Assembly: GCA_900316575.1 (NCBI GenBank)
Contig: ONDJ01000009.1
Coordinates: 1 to 64,000, forward strand
Source of the DNA: an uncultured Prevotellaceae bacterium
Lineage (GTDB): Bacteria; Bacteroidota; Bacteroidia; Bacteroidales; Bacteroidaceae
Direction of reading: 5' to 3'
DNA length: 64,000 nucleotides
This document shows positions 51,901-58,331 of the stretch, one piece after another. The notes beneath the pieces were generated by a model. It saw only the letters and a program-made list of their open reading frames with translations, did not search any database and was not told where the DNA came from. How positions within the stretch are numbered: the stretch's first letter is position 1; every line of letters begins with the position of its first letter. Made by a program: the position numbers and the translations under genes.

Positions 51901-53068
51901 ACAGGCAGCACAGGACACAGCCGACGGCAAACGGCGCGTCTTTGTGGTGCAGCCTTACGCGCCTTACGATATAGGCGACCTTTGGCTAACGGGCAATAGC
52001 ACAAACGGAAAGCTTATGCGTTGCATAACAGCGAGGACAGCAAGCCAAAGCCCATCTTATGTTTCGACAGAGTGGGCGGAAGCAGTCTATTACGACAATA
52101 CGAAGACCACGATAGACGGCGGCGTAGTAACATCGGGTACGGTGCAGCTTGTAAGCCCCGTTTCGGAAAGTATTGTAGCAGGTATCACGGGCGGAGAAGA
52201 CGAGACAGCACAGACCGAAACAGACAGAAAAGTACGCTTTTGGGCTGGAGCCAGCAAGGAAAACCGCTTTACCGCGCCCTTCCGCGTTTTGCAAGACGGC
52301 TCGTTTGTAGCAAGAAAGGGAAAAATTACAGGCGAGATTAACGCGGAAACAGGAACTATTGGCGGCTTTGAGATTGGAACCGGGCGTATTGGTGCAGAAG
52401 GATCGGCGACAGGCGGCGCAGGTGGTGACGGCTTATCGCTATACCGTGATTTTATTTGCTTTTCCGACACAGGCACATGGGTAGGAATGGGTAGCAACGT
52501 ACTTCCAAGTAGTAGCGGAATGGTTGCTTTATTGCGTATAGAGAATACGCAAAATAACCCATGGATGACCAATTTAGGAATGATTATAAACGTAGCGAAC
52601 GCAGCGCAGAATATAGGTATTTCCGCGAATTGCGCTATTACGTCTTCAACATGGATTGAGAGTTATGGGTTTACGTTGATAAACCCGGACACAAACACTT
52701 GTCATATCTTAGGAGATAAGACTAAACCAAACCCGTTTTTGGTTTTCGGACACTACACCAACAATAATAGTGGGATAGGCTTGCCAAGCCACTACAATGT
52801 AGCGGCTGTTCTCGGAATAGGAAGTAGTACAAGTTTCGCCGTCAAGATTACGATTATAGGCTGGATTGGAAGTACACAAAACGGCTATATAATCGGTAGG
52901 AACAATGTGATAAGTAACATGAACGACCCACGCTACCCGTTAATAGTTGATAACAACGGCAACGGGCAATGGGGAAAGATAGGGCAGGCAAAAGGCGATA
53001 TAGACGAGTTTATGCTGGTTTGGGACGGAACGAACTATTACGCCTATTGGCTTACACACAGGAACTAA
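48944..53068 (+). CDS. Tail tip / tail-associated receptor-binding protein
   Basis: The 1374-aa product has residues 1-480 as a Tal/prophage tail base (gp27-like) domain ('FDFGDTITVFGKAYKLNQLPEPIKEGERRFTYELTLEG'). Two repeated blocks (about 820-880 and 980-1030) share 'KRR(I/V)FV.QP..PYD(V)GDLW'. Residues 1080-1374 are Gly-rich and end in a receptor-binding-like part. It forms the tip that contacts the cell. The repeats are an internal duplication. Confidence 0.82.
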   Translation: MEQIVITHPNGEHMHLFSKQRPSAISKATHKVALLSDDLVSLTVVSAEPLSFDFGDTITVFGKAYKLNQLPEPIKEGERRFTYELTLEGAQYDLIDVIYKLPEGCYGEQLYGDLQAHMTALLWNINRIYPNKWVLGTVPTGTPYKNLNATGKNCLQVLQEYCSEFNVEFEVVFNATNNTYTLNIKNRVGGTFSRTLRYGRGKGLYKLQRKNVNNAGITTRLYAYGSSRNLGDNYGHNKLCLPGTTRLTSYVEDATNKARYGVKENEKTFDDIQPERVGTVTAIASGNVLKFYDNTMFDLNAKRQDGSTIYLIANTTTKITFQTGGLAGYSFDIHSYNHTTHEFVINKFQDENGLVFPNDSSAAFQVAVGDKYIIEDINLPSQYITDAEARLLEKAQEELAKVCQPQVSYALELDQEFFINVFGREVPTEVLHVGDAIHIIDEQIGVDKEIRITRIERDLLKPHAYTVQLSDTVTKNTSTRILNELQDIHEIIYNNGLANPTVARRRWKTAQELLSMMFDPDGDYYTERIKPLSIDTSMLAVGAKSQQFVLKNVTFEPNYNGSYVYLRISAGQLIHYTISEEGVVTWSLSAATITLDTTSAYYIYARCNRADGQASWLVTTQQIKTEAQASYYHFLIGTVSSPEVDSTTLQAVRTVSLTYGFSTVNGRYIKTGRIESTAGNCYFDLDNNQIGGVLQFVKSDGTVGNVADINTKADDAKDYIDNTLPDILDGIQAQLDGQIEQFFYDYDPTDATEPTSTWIAEDTRTGTYTEREKHLGDLFYNTDTGKVFRYVKIRQLVPPPSQGGVPGISWVYQWQQLSDEELAQALQLANDALDLASEKRRIFVTQPTTPYDVGDLWVQGGAGDIMRCKTARASGNYNASDWEKASKYTDDTALNTFINGNFLNTVTTLTQQIDGKIESFWSASDPSTAWNTEALKVAHEGDMWYKTTDKTLWRWVVVYNSTTGVFQSASWQRIEDKAAIKAYEAAQAAQDTADGKRRVFVVQPYAPYDIGDLWLTGNSTNGKLMRCITARTASQSPSYVSTEWAEAVYYDNTKTTIDGGVVTSGTVQLVSPVSESIVAGITGGEDETAQTETDRKVRFWAGASKENRFTAPFRVLQDGSFVARKGKITGEINAETGTIGGFEIGTGRIGAEGSATGGAGGDGLSLYRDFICFSDTGTWVGMGSNVLPSSSGMVALLRIENTQNNPWMTNLGMIINVANAAQNIGISANCAITSSTWIESYGFTLINPDTNTCHILGDKTKPNPFLVFGHYTNNNSGIGLPSHYNVAAVLGIGSSTSFAVKITIIGWIGSTQNGYIIGRNNVISNMNDPRYPLIVDNNGNGQWGKIGQAKGDIDEFMLVWDGTNYYAYWLTHRN

Positions 53069-53167
53069 AACACCCCAGCTTCACGGCAGCAGGGCAACCG
53101 CGTAAGTGTTTCCTTCTTGATTATTCACGGCTTCAAGAAGAAAAACACTTCACGGGAATTTAGTAAC

Positions 53168-53201
53168 GTATTATTATAAGACGAAGAATTAGTAATTTTG
53201 C
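53168..53201 (+). promoter_or_regulatory. Operator copy 6 (imperfect) with -7 box
   Basis: GTATTATTATAAGAC (53168-53182, one arm mismatch) is followed after 10 nt by TAATTTTGC (53193-53201), an exact TAnnTTTGC box. The spacing equals that at copy 3. It would start a transcript for the variable tail protein and lysis genes. The remainder of the 53069-53224 gap holds no supported gene. Confidence 0.55.
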
Positions 53202-53224
53202 TAACGAATTAAATACTTTGCAGC

Positions 53225-53488
53225 ATGGAAAATAGAAACGGCGACTTAGCAAGTCCGCAAATTTCGGTTATGGGTACTATTACCTTTGCCGACGAAGAGA
53301 ACTTCAAGAAAGACACCCCGTTTTGCATCAAGAACGACGGCGACACGGCGGTAGTTTTGGAAGTGAACCTTTGGGGAATGCCCGAAGGCGCGTTTATTGC
53401 CACGCGCTTTGAGACAGGCTGGAATCCCGAAATAGTAAGAGAGATAAAGGCAACAAGTCAAACAAACGCCATTCTTTGGGGTTACTAA
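53225..53488 (+). CDS. Small late phage protein, unknown function
   Basis: The 87-aa beta-rich product contains 'SVMGTITFADEENFKKDTPFCIKNDGDTAVVLEVNLWGMPEGAF' and 'IKATSQTNAILWGY', repetitive strand-turn patterns like a small decoration or tail protein. No family is recognised. It lies 12 nt before the variable tail protein and is probably its partner. Confidence 0.65.
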   Translation: MENRNGDLASPQISVMGTITFADEENFKKDTPFCIKNDGDTAVVLEVNLWGMPEGAFIATRFETGWNPEIVREIKATSQTNAILWGY

Positions 53489-53500
53489 AAACAACAGATT

Positions 53501-54835
53501 ATGGGTTTAGTAATTGGAGTAGGCAACACGAAGCCTACATTTCCTTACGACTACTACTACGGCGTTAAGATTAACACCAACGTGGTAGACACCACGCTGG
53601 AGCGAGTAGGGCGCGCGGAGCTTCACGCCAGCCTACCCGTTCAGTCACAGATGCGCCGCTGCCTTCTTAACGACAACGGCGAAGTAGTTACGTATCTTCA
53701 CGCTACAGACAGCACGAAGACCGACACAGGCGCGACAGCCGACCTAACAGGAGCAAGCGGCATGGTTATGGTAGAAATACCCGAACACTACCGTAAGTTT
53801 GAGTTCGACGGCAACAATATCCTCGCGCTTATTTCGCAGTACGCGCTGCCCGGCTTCCACAAGGTACGCAAAGTTTACCGAAGTGCCTACGAAGCAACGG
53901 TAGATAGAACGACAAGCACGCTAAAGCTTGCTTCCGTAGTGAATACTACCGCAGCTTTCCGAGGTGGTGACAACACCAGCGGCTGGGATGAGACCTACCG
54001 CAGCTTGTTAGGAAGACCAGCGGCCAATATCAGCCTTACGAACTTCCGAAGCTACGCCCGTAACAGGGGAGCAGCAGGACTGAACGACAAGGGCTGGAAT
54101 TGCGACCTATACGAAGCAGCCATTAACACCTATTGGCTTTTCGTGATTGAGTACGCGAACCTTAACTGCCAAGCCGCGTTTACGTCGGAACTTGACGCTA
54201 ACGGCTACAAGCAGGGAGGATTAGGCAACGGCGTTACAACGCTTGATGGTACGAAGTGGAATAACTTTAACGGTTACAACCCATTCGTACCCTGTGGAAT
54301 TACCAACAGCTTAGGCAACGCTACGGGTGTAGTGACATACACCATGCCGGAAGAGTACGACTCAACGACCACAACCGTAAGCGTACCCAGCTACAGAGGT
54401 ATAGAAAACCCGTTTGGGCACGTTTGGAGTTGGACGGACGGGCTGCACGTCATGGTACAGAGTGACGCGGACGGTGCAAAGTCATTCCTTTACAGGGCTG
54501 ACAACGACGCCCCTAACAACTTCCAAGACAGCAACTATAACGGCTATTCCCAGCGCGGCGAACTTCCACGCGCAAGCGGTTGGGTTAAGGAGATGCTTTG
54601 CGGAGAGTACGGCGACATTCTGCCAAAGGAGAACGGCGGAAGTTCTACAACCTACTTCGCGGACTACTTCTATACCATTATACCCTCCAGCGGCGTAAGC
54701 TTAAGGGGCGTGTATTTCGGCGGTCGTGCGAATAGCGGCGCGAGTGCCGGGCTTGCGGATTCGCATACGATGGACGCCCCCTCGCTTGCGCATACGCATA
54801 TCGGCTCTCGCCTTTGCTTTATACCCGCAGCGTGA
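53501..54835 (+). CDS. C-type-lectin-like tail protein ending in a DGR-type variable region
   Basis: The 444-aa product has an N-terminal half ('YYYGVKINTNVVDTTLERVGRAELHASLPVQSQMRRCLL'), seen in phage tail proteins. The C-terminal half has 'RGIENPFGHVWSWTDGL', 'NNFQDSNYNGYSQRGELPRASGWVKEML', 'VSLRGVYFGGRANSGASAG' and 'IGSRLCFIPAA', the formylglycine-generating-enzyme-like CLec fold used by DGR targets. The variable stretch ends 15 nt before the stop. It is placed after the tail tip gene and is a likely receptor-binding protein. Confidence 0.75.
   Translation: MGLVIGVGNTKPTFPYDYYYGVKINTNVVDTTLERVGRAELHASLPVQSQMRRCLLNDNGEVVTYLHATDSTKTDTGATADLTGASGMVMVEIPEHYRKFEFDGNNILALISQYALPGFHKVRKVYRSAYEATVDRTTSTLKLASVVNTTAAFRGGDNTSGWDETYRSLLGRPAANISLTNFRSYARNRGAAGLNDKGWNCDLYEAAINTYWLFVIEYANLNCQAAFTSELDANGYKQGGLGNGVTTLDGTKWNNFNGYNPFVPCGITNSLGNATGVVTYTMPEEYDSTTTTVSVPSYRGIENPFGHVWSWTDGLHVMVQSDADGAKSFLYRADNDAPNNFQDSNYNGYSQRGELPRASGWVKEMLCGEYGDILPKENGGSSTTYFADYFYTIIPSSGVSLRGVYFGGRANSGASAGLADSHTMDAPSLAHTHIGSRLCFIPAA
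54746..54820 (+). other. DGR variable repeat candidate VR1
   Basis: This 75-nt in-frame segment (codons 416-440) aligns ungapped to VR2 at 18507-18581 with 55 identities. Third codon positions are nearly all conserved (22 of 25) while first and second positions vary. It is at the extreme 3' end of a CLec-fold gene, where DGR variable repeats normally are. No template repeat or reverse transcriptase follows; 54836-54949 is a 114-bp gap with no gene I can support. Confidence 0.65.
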
Positions 54836-54949
54836 AGCTACACACCGTAACAGGGAAGCCAACCTATTAGCTTTGCACGAAGCACTGAAAGCAGGAACTT
54901 AGCGGCGGCGATTATTTTATTAACAAGTTAAACGTAAAAATTCATCCTT

Positions 54950-55333
54950 ATGAAATCAAGTTCAGACATTCGCCCGGCAGTTATTCAGCCGCTGGGTAAC
55001 GGCGCATACCACTATAACTATAACATCGTGGAACGCCAAGAGACAGACCCCGAAACGGGGGAAATAAAGACCGTTTACGACTACGATACGGTTAAAGTGT
55101 GGGATAAGCCAACCAACGAAAAGCTGGTTAAAGCCGTAATTCGTGAGAAGCTGGACGAAACGCAGGAGTTTGCCATCATCAACGAGTACAACGCTGGCGT
55201 TTTGGGCGTGATTACAGACACGACCAAGAAGCAGGAAGCAAAACAGGCTTATAAGGACTACCTTACTTTCGTAGCCGCTACAAAGGCTATGGTTAAGGCA
55301 GACCTCGGCATCGTAGAGAAAACAGCAGAGTAG
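54950..55333 (+). CDS. Late phage protein, unknown function
   Basis: The 127-aa product starts 'KSSSDIRPAVIQPLGNGAYHYNYNIVER' and has a helical C-terminal half ('KQEAKQAYKDYLTFVAATKAMVKADLG'). It lies between the variable tail protein and holin genes, so it could be a tail-fibre assembly helper, but that is a positional guess. Confidence 0.6.
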   Translation: MKSSSDIRPAVIQPLGNGAYHYNYNIVERQETDPETGEIKTVYDYDTVKVWDKPTNEKLVKAVIREKLDETQEFAIINEYNAGVLGVITDTTKKQEAKQAYKDYLTFVAATKAMVKADLGIVEKTAE

Positions 55334-55346
55334 AAAGGGGGTGCGT

Positions 55347-55877
55347 ATGTTTGATTACTTAAAAGCCTTCTTTGACGGGTTGTTTTCCTACGGTTCGCGT
55401 TTATTGCTTTTCCTTATTGGCGCGGTTTGGGGGCTTTTAGAGCCTACCATCCCGTTTGCTGGTATTTGCCTTTTCGCTATTCTTGTAGATTGCTTCACGG
55501 CGTACCGATTAGGAAAGCGCGTGAAGACAAAGAACCCGAAGGCAACGGCAGACGAAGGGAAGTTTAGAAGCAACTACGCGCGGCGCATGTTTTACACCCT
55601 TTGCGTCGTTTACGCTTGCACCGTCTTAGGGTGGCTTATTGATGCCTACATGTACCCGTTTGCGGAACTATACTTAGCCAACTTTATAAGCGGCGGTTTT
55701 TGTTTGGTTCAGCTTCTTAGCATATTGGAGAACGAAAGCAGTTGCAACGAAGCTGGCTGGGCTAAGGCACTGCAGAAGGTATTAGTAAACAAAGCCGCAC
55801 GGCATTTGGATATAAGCGAAGACGACTTACAAAACTTAAACTTAACAGGAAAGGATCGAAACGATGGCAGACATTAA
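55347..55877 (+). CDS. Phage holin
   Basis: The 176-aa product has three or four transmembrane segments (about 16-32, 37-52, 85-102, 110-128) with a basic loop '[19 protein letters not shown]', and a soluble C-terminal tail. It resembles holin-family proteins of Bacteroidota phages. GTG 55341 is possible, but ATG 55347 sits a normal distance from an AAAGGGGG purine tract, one of the few strong Shine-Dalgarno-like sites in the phage. It overlaps the endolysin gene by 14 nt. Confidence 0.78.
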   Translation: MFDYLKAFFDGLFSYGSRLLLFLIGAVWGLLEPTIPFAGICLFAILVDCFTAYRLGKRVKTKNPKATADEGKFRSNYARRMFYTLCVVYACTVLGWLIDAYMYPFAELYLANFISGGFCLVQLLSILENESSCNEAGWAKALQKVLVNKAARHLDISEDDLQNLNLTGKDRNDGRH

Positions 55878-56436
55878 GATTTTAGCCCCGTTCATACTTA
55901 GCTGGGAAGGCGGATATAGCAACCACCCGGCAGACAGGGGCGGAGCAACAAACAAGGGCGTAACTATTGCAACGTGGAAGGCGCAGGGTTACGACAAGGA
56001 CGGCGACGGCGATATAGACGTAGCAGACCTAAAGCTGATTACGGACAAAGACGCGGTAAACGTCGTTATGAAGCCCCACTATTGGGATAGGTGGAAAGCC
56101 GACCACATTAAAAGCCAAAGCGTCGCTAACATTTGCGTCGATTGGGTATGGGGCAGCGGAAAGAACGGAATTACAGGCGTTCAGAAGCTGCTGGGGGTGA
56201 AAGTGGACGGCATTGTAGGCGCGAAGACGCTTGCAGCGTTGAACGCGAGAGAACCGCACCAGCTTTTCGCGGAGATAAAGAAGGCGCGTGTAGCCTTTAT
56301 TCAAGGCATCATCAAGCGCAGACCTTCGCAAAAAGTCTTTGAGAAAGGCTGGATGCGCCGACTTAATTGTATTAACTACGGAAGCCTTACTTTGAACAGA
56401 AGTAACAACGCCGTACAAACATTCCAAGACGTATGA
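55864..56436 (+). CDS. GH108-type endolysin with an EF-hand-like loop
   Basis: The 190-aa product has an N-terminal glycoside hydrolase 108 domain with catalytic Glu in '[22 protein letters not shown]' (Glu15), and a C-terminal PG-binding-3-like part with '[19 protein letters not shown]'. The insertion '[12 protein letters not shown]' at 44-55 has the Asp spacing of an EF-hand/dockerin Ca2+ loop. It cleaves peptidoglycan at lysis. There is no signal peptide, so it needs the holin. It overlaps the spanin gene by 4 nt. Confidence 0.92.
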   Translation: MADIKILAPFILSWEGGYSNHPADRGGATNKGVTIATWKAQGYDKDGDGDIDVADLKLITDKDAVNVVMKPHYWDRWKADHIKSQSVANICVDWVWGSGKNGITGVQKLLGVKVDGIVGAKTLAALNAREPHQLFAEIKKARVAFIQGIIKRRPSQKVFEKGWMRRLNCINYGSLTLNRSNNAVQTFQDV

Positions 56437-57038
56437 AGAAAGCTTTATTTGCTTTGCTTCTTGCCTTCATTCTTACAGGGTTGCTCGGTTGCAAAACCAG
56501 CCGGGCAACCCTTAAGACGGACACGAAGCAGGAAGTACGGAAGACGGCTGTAACGGACTCCAGCCGAAGCGAACAGAAGGCGACAGCCGACAAGATTAGC
56601 GACGCTTTGGCAACCAGCGAACAGAAGAACGTAGTTATAGAGTTTGAGGAATGGGAATACTACCCAGCCGCGAACGACACATCTACAGGCGGAAATTATG
56701 CGCAGAAAGACGGGAATTTTATGCGTACAAGCGAAGACGCGGACAAACCGCCTAACGCTGGCAGCGTAAATAAACGCCGCAAGGGTACTATTACCATCAA
56801 CGCGGACAGGCAGACCAAGCAGACCAAAGAACAGGAAACTACCGCCAGCGAGGAGACAAAGGTAACAGTAAGCACGAAGACGAATGCCAATATAAAGACG
56901 AAGGAAAAAACCAAAAGTACAGAGACGACAGGGACAGGGAAAAGCAAATGGTACGTTTGGCTTATATTCGGTTTGGTTTTCGCAGTTGTACTTATTTGGA
57001 TAGGTAGAGACATCGCCCGGAGAGCGAACAGGGAGTAA
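56433..57038 (+). CDS. Unimolecular spanin (u-spanin) candidate
   Basis: The 201-aa product has an N-terminal lipoprotein signal peptide with lipobox 'LLGC' (Cys20), a long polar Thr/Lys/Glu-rich periplasmic stretch (about 25-170), and a C-terminal transmembrane helix (about 174-191) with a basic end. An outer-membrane lipid anchor plus an inner-membrane helix in one chain is the u-spanin topology. Its place after holin and endolysin fits, and its stop lies in the stem of the terminal hairpin. Confidence 0.75.
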   Translation: MKKALFALLLAFILTGLLGCKTSRATLKTDTKQEVRKTAVTDSSRSEQKATADKISDALATSEQKNVVIEFEEWEYYPAANDTSTGGNYAQKDGNFMRTSEDADKPPNAGSVNKRRKGTITINADRQTKQTKEQETTASEETKVTVSTKTNANIKTKEKTKSTETTGTGKSKWYVWLIFGLVFAVVLIWIGRDIARRANRE

Positions 57039-57071
57039 AAGTACCCGAAAAAGCCGTTTTCGGGTACTTTT
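57037..57071 (+). terminator. Late-operon terminator overlapping the right-end repeat
   Basis: A 15-bp perfect stem (57037-57051 with 57057-57071), 5-nt loop AGCCG and T tract lies directly at the spanin stop. Its right arm is the first half of the 26-bp repeat, so terminator and possible integrase sites share DNA. Confidence 0.8.
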
Positions 57072-57082
57072 TCGGGTACTTA
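57057..57082. repeat. 26-bp direct repeat, right copy (candidate integrase arm site)
   Basis: This is identical to 10822-10847: two GTACCCGAAAA-type motifs in tandem, with a third, inverted copy in the hairpin arm at 57041-57051. It ends 31 nt before the tRNA attachment core. Confidence 0.65.
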
Positions 57083-57089
57083 ATTTGTA

Positions 57090-57110
57090 AAAGCTTGATT
57101 TTCAAGCTTT
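57090..57110 (-). terminator. Phage-supplied hairpin downstream of tRNA-Ser
   Basis: AAAGCTTGA-TTT-TCAAGCTTT forms a 9-bp stem a few bases beyond the tRNA 3' end, followed on the minus strand by TTTTAC. It could replace the native terminator left at 10652-10685. Confidence 0.5.
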
Positions 57111-57113
57111 GTT

Positions 57114-57126
57114 GCGGAGAGTGAGG
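57114..57126 (-). other. attR core (tRNA-Ser 3' end)
   Basis: GCGGAGAGTGAGG is identical to 10695-10707 and lies at the 3' end of the intact tRNA gene facing the prophage. The flanking bases differ (left 'aatg', right 'gtt' before the core), which marks the crossover segment. Confidence 0.7.
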
Positions 57127-57203
57127 GATTCGAACCCCCGGTACGACGTAATGCGTACACCGCATTTCGAGTGCGGCTCTTTCGACCACTCAGACAACTC
57201 TCC
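57115..57203 (-). tRNA. tRNA-Ser(CGA)
   Basis: The 89-nt gene has a 7-bp acceptor stem (GGAGAGU/ACUCUCC), a D-arm, an anticodon loop CUCGAAA (anticodon CGA, reads UCG) on a CCGCA/UGCGG stem, a long type II variable arm, and a GGUUCGAAUCC-type T arm. The discriminator is G. The 3' end is followed by CAA, not CCA, so CCA must be added after transcription. A TATTTTTGC -7-like box lies upstream on the minus strand at 57230-57238. Confidence 0.95.
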
Positions 57204-57289
57204 TTGCTCCACTTTTTTTGAAATGCGGTGCAAAAATAAGATTTCCTTTCGATTCGCACTGCATTCTCGGAGCTATTTTTCTGAAGTCT

Positions 57290-57877
57290 TTATTTCTTGT
57301 AGCGTTTGTTAAGCCCCTCAACAAACTCTGCCGTTATGTCGTAGCCTGGAGCGGCATAGAGGATTGAAACGCTTTGTTTTCCAAGAATTAGGCTGAAGCG
57401 ACCATCTGCGTTGAATACCTTGATATAGTTATTTATACTATCCTGCAGGGCACTTTGCAAATCTGCTGTTCGTTTGGCTATTGCTTCGGTGTATTGTTGT
57501 TCAAGTTGTTCGTATTGCTTCTGCTGCGCTTGCAATCCTTGTGCAATTTGATTGTACTGAGCCTCAGAGGTGATTTGGCCGCTCTGCATCTTCTTCTGCA
57601 AATCTGCCATTCCATTCTGGATAGCGGTGGCTTTCTGCTGCAAGGTATTCGCATAACCTTGCTGCTCCTTCTCAAGAGCTTCGTTTTGGTCAACACAGAA
57701 TTTGTATTGGCTATTCACACTGTCTAACTCCACATAAGCGATACGACCTCCTGCTTCGTTCGTTTTAGCACTACTTGTTGCTTTAGGCGATGACGGGGTG
57801 TTTTTGTCTGCTGGTTTGTCTGAACTTGAACATGCTACCATCAACAAGGCAGCCACAAAAAATAAAATCTTTTTCAT
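57290..57877 (-). CDS. OmpH/Skp-like lipoprotein
   Basis: The 195-aa product has a lipoprotein signal peptide with 'LMVAC' (Cys16), a Ser/Asp/Pro linker, then OmpH-like 'GRIAYVELDSVNSQYKF', a long Gln/Lys-rich coiled coil (about 70-150) and 'ADGRFSLILGKQSVSILYAAPGYDITAEFVEGLNKRYK'. It is a periplasmic chaperone-like family. The start is taken at Lys-Lys-Ile, not at the further ATG (57934) that overlaps the neighbour. Confidence 0.88.
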   Translation of the reverse strand: MKKILFFVAALLMVACSSSDKPADKNTPSSPKATSSAKTNEAGGRIAYVELDSVNSQYKFCVDQNEALEKEQQGYANTLQQKATAIQNGMADLQKKMQSGQITSEAQYNQIAQGLQAQQKQYEQLEQQYTEAIAKRTADLQSALQDSINNYIKVFNADGRFSLILGKQSVSILYAAPGYDITAEFVEGLNKRYKK

Positions 57878-57900
57878 TATTTTGGTTATTATTGATTGTA

Positions 57901-58119
57901 CTATTGATTTTCTAATTCCTGCTCTACAGCGCATTTAATGCCACGCTCTTCCATGGCTTTGTTGCCTTTGATATCAGTATGCACAAAGTGCTTGCCCCAA
58001 AAAAGGCGCACACTCAACAGGGCCACTCCAAAGGCTACTAAGAACACAGTAATAATAAACATTTTCAGCATAAATGCGATGCTTCTATTGATTTTCTTGC
58101 GAAGAAAGGAAACTTTCAT
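57901..58119 (-). CDS. Small single-pass membrane protein
   Basis: The 72-aa product has a basic start 'VSFLRKKINRS', one transmembrane helix (about 15-38, 'FMLKMFIITVFLVAFGVALLSVRLF') and a C-terminal tail with one Cys. It precedes the OmpH-like gene on the same strand with a 23-nt gap, so it is probably in the same operon. The function is unknown. Confidence 0.65.
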   Translation of the reverse strand: MKVSFLRKKINRSIAFMLKMFIITVFLVAFGVALLSVRLFWGKHFVHTDIKGNKAMEERGIKCAVEQELENQ

Positions 58120-58139
58120 GGGAAAATCTTTACCTTTGC

Positions 58140-58279
58140 TTCGCTAAGTAGGCTGCGGCTCGGCAAAAAAAATGAACAAATTCACTATTTGCGCTCGCCT
58201 TGCACTACTTTGTCTTCGCTAAGTAGGCTGCGGCTCGGCAAAAAAATGAACAAAATCACTATTTGCGCTCGCCTTGCAC
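58140..58279. repeat. 75-bp imperfect direct duplication upstream of the second pepD
   Basis: Copies start at 58140 and 58215. Each has TTCGCTAAGTAGGCTGCGGC, then an A run, 'atgaacaaa', and 'tcactatttgcgctcgccttgcac'. A TACCTTTGC -7-like box lies just before copy 1 (58131-58139), with the variant CTACTTTGTC before copy 2. The repeat fills most of the 58120-58331 gap. Confidence 0.85.
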
Positions 58280-58331
58280 CTTTTTCATATTTTCAACGAG
58301 CAAAAGTACACATAAAAAACATATACACCTT

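Noticed and set aside
54836-54949. Search for a DGR template repeat, Avd or reverse transcriptase after the variable tail gene
   Set aside because: The 114-bp gap has no sequence like the variable repeats, and none of the neighbouring proteins shows RT motifs; nothing similar was noticed elsewhere in the window by eye.
10845-57038. Whether the element is an integrative conjugative element rather than a phage
   Set aside because: No relaxase, coupling protein or Tra genes; terminase, portal, capsid, tape measure and lysis genes define a phage.
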